Assembly (NCBI GenBank): GCA_030589965.1
Contig: JAUUZM010000074.1
Coordinates: 1 to 10,560 of the forward strand
Direction of reading: 5' to 3'
Length of the DNA stretch: 10,560 bases
Source: Bacteroides sp.
GTDB taxonomy: Bacteria; Bacteroidota; Bacteroidia; Bacteroidales; SM23-62
The notes beneath the pieces were generated by a model that did no database searches, was not told the origin of the DNA, and worked only from the letters and a program-made list of their open reading frames with translations. Below are positions 1-6,240 of the stretch, piece after piece. The position numbers were made by a program, and so were the translations under genes. The number at the start of each line of letters is the position of its first letter. Position 1 is the stretch's first letter.

Positions 1-619
1 GTTCTGCCCCCTCAGCAAATGAATGGTATTCTTCCAGGTATCCCATTCCTTCATCAAATCCACCTCTTAGTCCAATTAACTTTAAGAGCCAATGATATTC
101 ATCGGGGGCTGACACGCCAAACAGGATCAGTATCCCACGGTTCCTGAATTTTCTCGCATTTCCTGCCTCATTCTCCTCTCCCTGGCGCAGATACCTGTTG
201 GAATAGAAAAGATGTTTTGCCGCCCTGAACATCTCATTATGGAATGCACAAAGAATAGATGATTGAAGGTGAATGGTCGACAATGCAGTAAACGAACCGG
301 GATGCACTCCTTTCCCCTCTTTTATGGATTCAATTCGTTTTCCGGAGGACTCCTGATAATTTTGGAAACTCTCAATATCTCCTTTTATCATTGCATCCAG
401 GAATTCAAGGTAGTTTTCCAGATACTGGGGTTCTGGATTACCGGGAGCCCGGTTGGTATAAAGATCCAGTAAGCTGTCAGCTTCTACAAAATGCAGGTCC
501 AGTATGGAATAGAGTATCTGTTGTTGTACTCCTGAAACAGAATCGGTTGATATAGCATATCCATTACCTGCCAACCCTGACAGCATCATGGTAAGAAGTA
601 TAGATAAAATCTTTCTCAT
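1..619 (-). CDS. Exported protein of unknown function, helical/TPR-like, C-terminus beyond window
   Basis: An open frame runs from the ATG at 619 to the left edge without a stop, giving 206 complete codons, so the protein is partial at its C-terminus. Residues 1-22 look like a signal peptide: positively charged start (MRK), hydrophobic core ILSILLTMMLSGLAG, then small residues before about Tyr21-Ala22. There is no lipobox cysteine, so it should be periplasmic or secreted. The rest is mostly helical and low in cysteine. The stretch DEYHWLLKLIGLRGGFDEGM (173-192) resembles the helix-Gly-helix pattern of degenerate tetratricopeptide proteins common in Bacteroidota; this is an inference from pattern, not a firm family match. 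I chose Met1 over Met11/Met12 because only Met1 supplies the Arg-Lys needed for a signal peptide. There is no Shine-Dalgarno sequence. It follows the zinc-ribbon gene on the same strand after 57 bases, but a terminator-like hairpin lies between them, so it is probably a separate unit. I do not recognise a function. Confidence 0.75.
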   Translation of the reverse strand, partial: MRKILSILLTMMLSGLAGNGYAISTDSVSGVQQQILYSILDLHFVEADSLLDLYTNRAPGNPEPQYLENYLEFLDAMIKGDIESFQNYQESSGKRIESIKEGKGVHPGSFTALSTIHLQSSILCAFHNEMFRAAKHLFYSNRYLRQGEENEAGNARKFRNRGILILFGVSAPDEYHWLLKLIGLRGGFDEGMGYLEEYHSFAEGAE

Positions 620-654
620 AAAAAAGCTGTCAGACGAAACAACGAATGACAGCT
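620..654 (-). terminator. Intrinsic-terminator-like hairpin after the zinc-ribbon gene
   Basis: Read on the minus strand, AGCTGTCA (654-647) and TGACAGCT (632-625) form a perfect 8-bp stem around a 14-base loop (646-633), followed directly by five more T residues (624-620). That is stem plus T-tract, the form of a rho-independent terminator for transcripts from the Nif3/zinc-ribbon genes. The loop is longer than usual, though a CG/CG pairing inside could tighten it. Oddly, the T-tract ends exactly at the ATG of the next gene (619). Stem and T-tract are plain in the sequence; termination activity is inferred. Confidence 0.6.
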
Positions 655-662
655 CAAAATTA
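655..662 (-). promoter_or_regulatory. Candidate -7 box for the exported protein at 1-619
   Basis: On the minus strand these bases read TAATTTTG, a full match to the Bacteroidota -7 consensus TAnnTTTG. No convincing -33 TTTG is found about 20 bases upstream, where zinc-ribbon coding sequence lies. If used, transcription would start near 648, inside the first arm of the terminator hairpin, so transcripts from here could not form the full stem. Confidence 0.4.
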
Positions 663-676
663 ATTTCTTTATTTAA

Positions 677-1450
677 CTATGCGGTTTCTTCTACTTCTCC
701 TTCTCCATCATCAACAAGAATACGTCCGCAATATTCACAAACGATAATTTTCTTTCTGGATCCGATATCAAGTTGGCGCTGAGGGGGAATTTTATTAAAA
801 CAACCTCCGCAGGCATTCCTTTCAACAGTAACCACAGCAAGTCCGTTTCTTGCATTGCCCCGGATCTTTACATATGCTGTAAATAAGCGTGGCTCAATCA
901 TGCCTTCAATTTGAACCCTCTTCTTTGCCATTACATCTTCCTCTTTCTTAGTATCGGCAATAATTTCATCAAGTTCTGATTTTTTAGCGGCCAGGTCTGC
1001 CTGTCTATCTTCGAGGATAACTCTTGATTCGCTTATTGATACATCTTTTACCGCAACTTGTTCACTGAATTCCTTTTTTCTCTTTTCCGCCAGTTCAATT
1101 TCCAGCGTCTGGAACTCAATTTCTTTTGAGAGGGATTCAAACTCACGATTATTCCTCACATTTTTCTGTTGCTCTTCGTATTTTTTGATCAGGCCCTGCG
1201 CGTTTGCAATCTCATTGTTCTTTTTCGAGATTGATTCCTGCAACACATTAACTTCACTCTCAATATTTCCAACACGAGTTTCCAATCCAGCGATCTCATC
1301 TTCAAGATCCTGCACCTCAAGGGGAAGTTCCCCACGAAGGATCTTAATTTTATCTATATCTGAATCAACCTGTTGTAATTGGTAAAGAGCGCTAAGTTTT
1401 TCCGCTACGGACATCTCTGCGACATCGCCCTTTTTTGCCTTTGCTGCCAT
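677..1450 (-). CDS. Coiled-coil C4 zinc-ribbon protein (DUF164 / zf-RING_7 family)
   Basis: This 257-residue protein has two parts. Residues about 15-185 form a long heptad-rich, Glu/Lys-rich segment predicted to be an antiparallel coiled coil. Residues about 190-245 form a C-terminal zinc ribbon with four cysteines in two pairs, C214-GG-C217 and C238-EY-C241, the pattern of the bacterial C4-type zinc-ribbon family that includes Chlamydia CT398/CdsZ. The helical-hairpin-plus-ribbon design suggests a nucleic-acid- or protein-binding adaptor; no enzymatic residues are seen. The tail after the ribbon is acidic (DDGEGEVEE). The ATG lies two bases beyond the Nif3 stop codon, so the two genes are almost certainly co-transcribed and translationally coupled; the Nif3 and zinc-ribbon pairing recurs in many bacteria. 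Chlamydial homologues have been linked to secretion and polymerase factors, but the role in Bacteroidota is not established. Family assignment is firm, function is not. Confidence 0.92.
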   Translation of the reverse strand: MAAKAKKGDVAEMSVAEKLSALYQLQQVDSDIDKIKILRGELPLEVQDLEDEIAGLETRVGNIESEVNVLQESISKKNNEIANAQGLIKKYEEQQKNVRNNREFESLSKEIEFQTLEIELAEKRKKEFSEQVAVKDVSISESRVILEDRQADLAAKKSELDEIIADTKKEEDVMAKKRVQIEGMIEPRLFTAYVKIRGNARNGLAVVTVERNACGGCFNKIPPQRQLDIGSRKKIIVCEYCGRILVDDGEGEVEETA

Positions 1451-1452
1451 GT

Positions 1453-2547
1453 TTAATAATAGTTTACTGGGTTCGTATTCACCTCCGTCAAATGAATTGC
1501 AAAAGTAGGAAAATTTTTGAGAAGTAAATCATAAAAAATATCAGTGGTAAATTGTTCACTTTCAAAGTGTCCGATGTCTGCCAACAGCAGCTTGCTATCT
1601 GCATCAAAGAAGGGATGATATTTGATATCCCCGGTGATGAAGGCATCGACTCCAGAGGCTATGGCCTTTCCGATCAGGAAACTTCCACTTCCCCCGCAGA
1701 GGGCAATCCTCTTTATTGGTTTATTAAGAAATTTTGAGTGCCTGATTACCGGCACCTTGAATTTTTCCTTCAACATATCCAGGAACTGTTTTTCCCCAAC
1801 TTCTTGTTTGAATTCACCAGTTACACCCATACCCGCCCTCCTGTATTCATTCTCCAGGGGATAAATATCGTAAGCTACCTCCTCATAGGGGTGTGCCCCC
1901 ATCATGGCATTCAGGATACTTCTTTCTTTTTCTGTTGGAAAAATGGTTTCTACCCTAACCTCAGCTTCAGTATGCAGCTTCCCTTTTACTCCAACATAAG
2001 GGTTGGCAGAATCAGAACCTCTGAATGTGCCCTCTCCCAATGCATTAAAACTGCACATATCATATTCACCGATCTCACCAGCCCCGGCCCTGAAAATCGC
2101 CTCACGTACAAAGGCGGCATTGTCAACAGGTACAAAAAATACCAATTTTCTCAATTTCCCCTTTACCGGAGAAAGGATATTTACATTTTCAAGTTCCAGT
2201 TTTGAGGCTATCCTGTAATTTACTCCCTGCTGAACCGCATCCAGGTTGGTATGTGCAGAATAAATAGAGATGTCTTTTCGGATGGCTTCCATAATTATTC
2301 TTTCCGGATAACTGGCTCCGGTCAGTTTTTTCAATCCTCCAAAAATCACCGGATGATGGGATATAATGAGTCCGGCTCCTAGCTTTTCGGCCTCCTTTAG
2401 CACCTCTTCAGTCACATCTATGCAAAGCAGGGCTGCCTGGACCTCCTGTTCAGGATTACCCGTCTGAAAACCTGCATTATCGTATGATTCCTGGTATGCA
2501 AGTGGAGCAAATGATTCGATAAAAGAGGAAACTTCTTTTACTTTCAT
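1453..2547 (-). CDS. Nif3-like dinuclear metal-centre hexameric protein
   Basis: This 364-residue protein is a full-length Nif3/YqfO-type member, the long form with an inserted PII/CutA-like middle domain (about residues 130-235) between two halves of the metal-binding core. The metal ligands known from E. coli YbgI are visible: His64-His65 in IISHHPVIFGG, Asp103 (and His99) in SAHTNLDAVQQGVN, and His327 plus Glu331 in ADIGHFESEQ. The His-x3-Glu spacing matches H215/E219 of YbgI. Homologues form toroidal hexamers with two metal ions per subunit. They are often auto-annotated as 'GTP cyclohydrolase 1 type 2', but that activity is not proven for most members, and I would not name it so. The gene starts 53 bases after the MerR stop and ends two bases before the zinc-ribbon ATG. 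No Shine-Dalgarno sequence is evident beyond an AGG shortly before the start. Confidence 0.95.
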   Translation of the reverse strand: MKVKEVSSFIESFAPLAYQESYDNAGFQTGNPEQEVQAALLCIDVTEEVLKEAEKLGAGLIISHHPVIFGGLKKLTGASYPERIIMEAIRKDISIYSAHTNLDAVQQGVNYRIASKLELENVNILSPVKGKLRKLVFFVPVDNAAFVREAIFRAGAGEIGEYDMCSFNALGEGTFRGSDSANPYVGVKGKLHTEAEVRVETIFPTEKERSILNAMMGAHPYEEVAYDIYPLENEYRRAGMGVTGEFKQEVGEKQFLDMLKEKFKVPVIRHSKFLNKPIKRIALCGGSGSFLIGKAIASGVDAFITGDIKYHPFFDADSKLLLADIGHFESEQFTTDIFYDLLLKNFPTFAIHLTEVNTNPVNYY

Positions 2548-2600
2548 ACCTGATATTTTTGGTGTTTATCCAGCCTTCGATTGCCGGATTGATGGATTAA

Positions 2601-2939
2601 TCAGCCAATTTCTTCCTTGATCTCCAGAAGCATGCTCCGGATATTATGAAGGGACTGAATAATCTCAAGGTTATGAATGGCATCGTCTTTATTCTCGCTC
2701 ATCTTCATTTTAGCACCTTTAAGGGTCATACCCTTTTCTTTAACAAGGTGAAATATGATGTGAAAATTTTCAAGGTCCTCCTTTGTGAAAAGGCGGTTGC
2801 CCTTTTTATTCTTCTTTGGCTTAATAATATCAAATTCTTTCTCCCAGAATCGGATCAGAGAGGTATTGACATTGAACATCTTAGCTACCTCACCAATACT
2901 ATAAAATAATTTCTCGACCTTGGGTTCTTTGTAGGGCAT
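2601..2939 (-). CDS. Small MerR-type helix-turn-helix transcriptional regulator
   Basis: This 112-residue protein carries an N-terminal MerR winged helix-turn-helix at about residues 11-80. It starts with LFYSIGEVAKMFNVNTSLIR (11-30), followed by the family's aromatic-acidic turn FWEKEF (31-36) and a basic wing with GNRLFTKEDL (47-56). The remaining 30 or so residues form a helix suited to the antiparallel dimer coiled coil. No effector domain and no cysteine is present, so metal or thiol sensing is unlikely. It belongs to the short MerR group usual in Bacteroidota. From memory, M23 peptidase, MerR and alaS are often neighbours in this phylum, but its targets are unknown. It sits 73 bases after the CapA-like gene with its own candidate promoter, and 53 bases before Nif3. 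Confidence 0.9.
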   Translation of the reverse strand: MPYKEPKVEKLFYSIGEVAKMFNVNTSLIRFWEKEFDIIKPKKNKKGNRLFTKEDLENFHIIFHLVKEKGMTLKGAKMKMSENKDDAIHNLEIIQSLHNIRSMLLEIKEEIG

Positions 2940-2959
2940 ATACTGTAAATTTAATTTAT

Positions 2960-2991
2960 CTAAAATAGAAAAATCAGTTTGAATTCACAAT
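2960..2991 (-). promoter_or_regulatory. Candidate promoter for the MerR gene
   Basis: On the minus strand ATTG (2991-2988) and TATTTTAG (2967-2960) are separated by exactly 20 bases. This approximates the Bacteroidota -33 TTTG / -7 TAnnTTTG promoter with one mismatch in each box. It lies in the 73-base gap after the CapA-like gene and would give a leader of about 14-15 bases for the MerR mRNA. It may also feed Nif3 and the zinc-ribbon gene. Spacer and boxes are visible; use is inferred. Confidence 0.4.
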
Positions 2992-3012
2992 TATAAAATC
3001 GGAACAGGGCTA

Positions 3013-4074
3013 TCATTCAGGCCACATTCTCCCTTCATCATCGATTTTAAGAGGAGTCTCCGGGAAATCTGAACGAGTAAGGTCCCTTAATTTGTAGATA
3101 ACCCGATTCTGGGGATCCGGACTTACACCTCCCTGTCCTGCTTGATAAACAGGATATATTTTACCCCCAAGAAAACGTCCATCATCAGCCAGTTTAAGTT
3201 TCACTATTGGCGCGATACCATTAGGTCCCCGCAGATTAAACCTTCTATAGGTACAAAAATTACCCAGGCTGTATATAATAAACCGGTCTTTGTATACCTC
3301 GGCCGCTCTTGTAACATGCGGTCCGTGACCAAAAACAATATCGGCCCCGGCATCTATTACCATATGTGAAAACTCATAAATATTCCCCCGGTCATATCCC
3401 AGGTAAATCTCAGATGTACGTGGTGTATTCTGATAGTCTGCTCCTTCCGCCCCACCATGAACGGAAACTATTACTATATCACATTTTGCCTGAAGCTGCT
3501 TCACCAGCCGGATTGCCTGCTCCGGTTCCTTTATGCTATAGCAACCCTTATTGGGAGCAAAGGCAATCATTCCATACTTCACACCCTCCCTGACGACAAC
3601 CGTGTAGGGAGTGGACAGGGAACCTGCATAGGCCAGTCCATGATTTTCCAGGATCCATTCGGTTTCCTTCCTGCCTCCACTGCCAAAATCATTCGAGTGG
3701 TTATTAGCCATACTCAGCATATCAAATCCAGCATCTACCAGGCAATTTACATAATGTTCCGGCATCCTGAATACAAAACACTTGGTAGTATCCTTACATT
3801 TTTTGGGGGTACCTGTTTCTCCTGCAAAACTACCTTCGAGGTTGCCAAATGTAATATCTGCATCCTGAAGGATAGAATAAACTTCTTTCATTAAGGGTTG
3901 ACAGTCATTACCCGGTGGAAGATATATAGTGGATGGATAATCTGTTCCCATCATAATATCCCCTACTCCGATGATATTTAGTGTGTCGAAGGCAACAGGT
4001 AAAGTATCTTTCTGTGATGACGCAGGGCAGGTAAGCAGGAATAAGAGAATGTGAAGTGGGAAAAGAAATTTCAT
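3013..4074 (-). CDS. Exported CapA-family metallophosphatase-like protein
   Basis: This 353-residue protein is a member of the CapA/PGA_cap family, a calcineurin-like metallophosphoesterase fold. An N-terminal signal sequence (residues 1-20, hydrophobic core FLFPLHILLFLL) ends near LTCPASS. Cys16 is preceded by LLT, a poor lipobox, so a secreted form cleaved by signal peptidase I is as likely as a lipoprotein. Family motifs follow in order: GDIMMG (38-43), NLEG (78-81), NNHSNDFG (124-131), HGGAE (206-210), GHGPHV (249-254) and SLGNF (269-273), which together supply the predicted metal ligands and the catalytic histidine. The HGGAE form, rather than HWGxE, marks a subgroup. In Bacillus, CapA acts in poly-gamma-glutamate capsule production together with CapB and CapC, but neither is present here, so that pathway should not be assumed. 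It lies 12 bases after the second M23 gene and is probably co-transcribed with it, which points to an envelope role. Family is certain, substrate unknown. Confidence 0.92.
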   Translation of the reverse strand: MKFLFPLHILLFLLTCPASSQKDTLPVAFDTLNIIGVGDIMMGTDYPSTIYLPPGNDCQPLMKEVYSILQDADITFGNLEGSFAGETGTPKKCKDTTKCFVFRMPEHYVNCLVDAGFDMLSMANNHSNDFGSGGRKETEWILENHGLAYAGSLSTPYTVVVREGVKYGMIAFAPNKGCYSIKEPEQAIRLVKQLQAKCDIVIVSVHGGAEGADYQNTPRTSEIYLGYDRGNIYEFSHMVIDAGADIVFGHGPHVTRAAEVYKDRFIIYSLGNFCTYRRFNLRGPNGIAPIVKLKLADDGRFLGGKIYPVYQAGQGGVSPDPQNRVIYKLRDLTRSDFPETPLKIDDEGRMWPE

Positions 4075-4086
4075 ATTATACCGTCC

Positions 4087-5061
4087 TTAATCGAAACTTT
4101 GTCCGGGACGCAACGATAGCTCGATCATACGGTCGAACTCTTCAGCAGTCAGGTCCTCAAAATAGTAATTTACTGGATTTACCTTTTTGTTGTTGAGGTG
4201 TACCTCATAATGCAGGTGAGGTGCAGTGGAGAGTCCGGAATTTCCTACAAATGCAATTACATCTCCTCGTTTTAATTTTTTGCCGATATATGCCTTATTA
4301 AATTCCTTTAAATGAGCATAAAGGGTTCTATAGCCATACCCATGATTGACAACAATCATATTGCCATACCCACGTCGTGATTTCTGTATCCTTTCTATCG
4401 TACCATCAGCAGTTACATATACCCCTGTTCCGGTAGGAGCTGTAAAATCCATACCATAATGGAATTTCCTGATCTTATAGATAGGGTGTATGCGAAAACC
4501 CCAGCCGGATGCTGTACGTGACAGGTCCTTATTGGCAATAGGTTGTATGGCAGGTAGGGATAATAACTGGGCTTCCCTGCTTTTCGCCAGGTCTACCACC
4601 TCATCATAGGATTTACTTTGAACATACACTGCCTTAGTCAACAGGTCCAGGCGTTTAGAAGTTTCAATAATAACATCTGAATTCTCATACCCTTCCAGCT
4701 TCTCATACCTGTTAACACCCCCAAAGCCAGCATCTCTCATTGATGAGGGGATAGGATCTGCATTAAATATGGTTCTATAAATATTATCATCCCTGCGTTC
4801 TATGTCATCAAGCACATTCTCAAGACTGCTTACTTTCTCATTCAGAAATCTGTATTGTTTGTGTAATTGATTGTTTTCACGCAATAACATCTTCTCCCTG
4901 GGGGTATCGAAAACGGAAGAATAAAACACATTCAGTAAAATAGCAATCGATGCAATGGCAGAGAGGTATGACAAAAAGACGAGAGCCCTCTTTTTGAAGC
5001 TTGGCTTAACCTTCTCATAACTCAGAGTATCAGGATTATATCGGAATTTTGATTTTGCCAT
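4087..5061 (-). CDS. Membrane-anchored M23 zinc endopeptidase, second of a tandem pair
   Basis: This 324-residue protein has a short basic cytoplasmic tail (1-26), one transmembrane segment (about 27-47, ALVFLSYLSAIASIAILLNV), a periplasmic coiled coil (about 55-92), a Bacteroidota-typical linker (RDDNIYR 90-96, GYENS 124-128), and a C-terminal LytM/M23 domain (about 180-300). Catalytic zinc ligands are complete: His201 and Asp205 in HYGMD, and His284 in HLH (282-284), with His250 of YAH as the second active-site histidine. It should therefore be an active endopeptidase cutting peptidoglycan cross-bridges from the inner membrane side, or an EnvC-like activator; intact ligands favour catalysis. 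It is a paralog of the protein at 5118-6080, aligning without gaps for about the first 250 residues. The 12-base gap to the CapA-like gene suggests co-transcription. A candidate promoter and a dyad repeat lie in the 56-base gap upstream. Confidence 0.95.
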   Translation of the reverse strand: MAKSKFRYNPDTLSYEKVKPSFKKRALVFLSYLSAIASIAILLNVFYSSVFDTPREKMLLRENNQLHKQYRFLNEKVSSLENVLDDIERRDDNIYRTIFNADPIPSSMRDAGFGGVNRYEKLEGYENSDVIIETSKRLDLLTKAVYVQSKSYDEVVDLAKSREAQLLSLPAIQPIANKDLSRTASGWGFRIHPIYKIRKFHYGMDFTAPTGTGVYVTADGTIERIQKSRRGYGNMIVVNHGYGYRTLYAHLKEFNKAYIGKKLKRGDVIAFVGNSGLSTAPHLHYEVHLNNKKVNPVNYYFEDLTAEEFDRMIELSLRPGQSFD

Positions 5062-5064
5062 ATA

Positions 5065-5083
5065 CGGATACCAACAATATCCG
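5065..5083. repeat. 19-bp dyad before the second M23 gene
   Basis: CGGATA (5065-5070), seven bases, then TATCCG (5078-5083) form a perfect inverted repeat ending four bases before the ATG at 5061. No T-tract follows on either strand, so it is not an intrinsic terminator. It overlaps the predicted transcription start of the candidate promoter at 5083-5114, making an operator or a leader hairpin possible. A chance 6-bp dyad cannot be excluded. Confidence 0.3.
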
Positions 5084-5114
5084 AAAATTAAAAAAATAAA
5101 TGATCTAACGCAAG
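5083..5114 (-). promoter_or_regulatory. Candidate internal promoter for the second M23 gene
   Basis: On the minus strand CTTG (5114-5111), a 20-base spacer and TAATTTTC (5090-5083) resemble the Bacteroidota -33/-7 promoter with one mismatch in each box. It lies wholly in the gap between the two M23 genes, just after the stop codon of the first. It would let the second peptidase and the CapA-like gene be expressed independently of the first. Confidence 0.4.
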
Positions 5115-5117
5115 ATA

Positions 5118-6080
5118 CTAGTTTTCAACAGATCCTGCCAGATTAACTACGGCTGAGTATTCTTCCGGACTGAGGTCCTCGGAATAATAGTCTTTTGGAT
5201 TTTTTGCGCTGCCATATTGGCGAACTTCGTAGTGGAGATGGGGACCGGTGGATTTTCCTGAGCTGCCAAGTGAGCCCACAACAGTTCCGCGTTTCACTTT
5301 CTGTCCCATATGAACGAGGATTTCATTAAGATGTGCATACCGGGTAACGTAACCGAAACCATGATCTACCAAAACTTCCCTGCCAAAACCATATCTGGAA
5401 ACTTTGGTTCGAACCACAACACCATCACCTGTAGAGTAAACATTCCGCCCGACACGAGCTGCAAAATCCACTCCCCTGTGCATAGCTCTGCGCTTGCTCA
5501 TAGGATCAGTACGGTACCCATATACAGAACTGATCCAATAAAAATGATCAAGTGAAATCGGTTGTATGGAAGGTTTGTGATTAATTAATTGCTTGTGATC
5601 TTCCGCTTTTGAAAGAAGTGTACTGAAAGAATTTGATTGCACATCAAGCTTGACACCAGCCATATCAAGCCTTTCTGTAAGGTCTATCATCAAATGGGAA
5701 TTTTCATACCCCTGCAAATTCGGATACTGTATGGCACCACCTCGACCTGCTTCCCTGAGCGAAGCAGAGATAGGTTCCATCTCGTAAAAGGAGCGATATA
5801 TGTTGTCATCCCGAGTTTGAAGGTCAAGCAATGTTGATTCAAGTTCTTTAACTTTCTCTTCAACCGTCAAATATTGATCAAGAATTAATTCCTTTTCTGC
5901 GAGAAGTTTAATTTCTTTGGGATTGCTAATCTGCCTGCCCAGAGAATACCTGATCCCGAATGATAATAATACAGCAATAAGTGCAGGAATACCAAACTTA
6001 ATCAGGTGTTGCCTGAGGTTGGGCCGGGTGGCCTCATAGCGGTGCGAATTTGTATTAAAGTGGTAGCGTTGCTTACCCAT
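5118..6080 (-). CDS. Membrane-anchored M23 zinc endopeptidase, first of a tandem pair
   Basis: This 320-residue protein has the same design as its neighbour at 4087-5061: a basic cytoplasmic tail (1-27), a transmembrane segment (about 28-46, KFGIPALIAVLLSFGIRYSL), a coiled coil (about 55-92), the linker with RDDNIYR (90-96) and GYENS (124-128), and an M23 domain. Zinc ligands His201 and Asp205 (HRGVD) and His283 of HLH (281-283) are intact, as is His250 in YAH, so catalysis on peptidoglycan peptide bridges is expected. The two proteins share these landmarks at identical residue numbers up to His250, with a single one-residue gap after it. This is an old tandem duplication, since most other positions differ. 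It is the promoter-proximal gene of the leftward block and diverges from alaS across 160 bases. Its start follows a good candidate promoter; there is no Shine-Dalgarno sequence. Confidence 0.95.
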   Translation of the reverse strand: MGKQRYHFNTNSHRYEATRPNLRQHLIKFGIPALIAVLLSFGIRYSLGRQISNPKEIKLLAEKELILDQYLTVEEKVKELESTLLDLQTRDDNIYRSFYEMEPISASLREAGRGGAIQYPNLQGYENSHLMIDLTERLDMAGVKLDVQSNSFSTLLSKAEDHKQLINHKPSIQPISLDHFYWISSVYGYRTDPMSKRRAMHRGVDFAARVGRNVYSTGDGVVVRTKVSRYGFGREVLVDHGFGYVTRYAHLNEILVHMGQKVKRGTVVGSLGSSGKSTGPHLHYEVRQYGSAKNPKDYYSEDLSPEEYSAVVNLAGSVEN

Positions 6081-6098
6081 GTAATGAAATATAGTTCA

Positions 6099-6130
6099 CG
6101 AAAATAGAAATTCAATTATATATCACCAAA
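6099..6130 (-). promoter_or_regulatory. Candidate promoter for the leftward M23 gene block
   Basis: On the minus strand TTTG (6130-6127), exactly 20 bases, then TATTTTCG (6106-6099) match the Bacteroidota -33 TTTG / -7 TAnnTTTG promoter with a single mismatch in the -7 box. The predicted leader is about 10-14 bases. This is the best two-box promoter in the window and starts the block of M23 genes. Confidence 0.5.
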
Positions 6131-6163
6131 TCTCAATCAAAAAAACTTAATTTTACAACTTAT

Positions 6164-6171
6164 TAGTTTTG
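6164..6171 (+). promoter_or_regulatory. Candidate -7 box for alaS
   Basis: TAGTTTTG matches TAnnTTTG fully. No TTTG lies at the expected distance upstream, where the sequence is A-rich. It would give an AT-rich leader of about 60 bases for alaS. An alternative reading uses this TTTG (6168-6171) as a -33 box with a poorer -7 (TAACGTTT, 6193-6200) downstream. No T-box or other riboswitch-like structure is seen in the leader. Confidence 0.35.
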
Positions 6172-6240
6172 AGCAAATAAGACAAAAACATATAACGTTT
6201 TTATTCTAAAAAAGGTTACAAAAATTTTATCTAACACATA

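Noticed and set aside
1453..1490. Nif3 C-terminus NPVNYY identical to a stretch near the end of the second M23 protein (NPVNYY)
   Set aside because: DNA contexts and folds differ; both are ordinary ends for their families, so this is coincidence.
1552..2218. Several plus-strand open frames within the Nif3 gene, the longest 155 residues
   Set aside because: Antisense shadows of a fully conserved gene with no domain-like composition.
1453..2547. Annotation of the Nif3 protein as GTP cyclohydrolase I type 2
   Set aside because: This name is propagated automatically in databases; the visible residues support only dinuclear metal binding.
2548..2600. ATCCA/TGGAT inverted repeat between the MerR and Nif3 genes
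   Set aside because: Five base pairs around a long spacer and no T-tract; not distinguishable from chance.
6194..6217. AT-rich hairpin in the alaS leader (AACGTTTTT pairing with AAAAAGGTT, one mismatch)
   Set aside because: Stem is almost all A-T with a mismatch, which is expected by chance in such an AT-rich leader; no T-box or riboswitch features accompany it.
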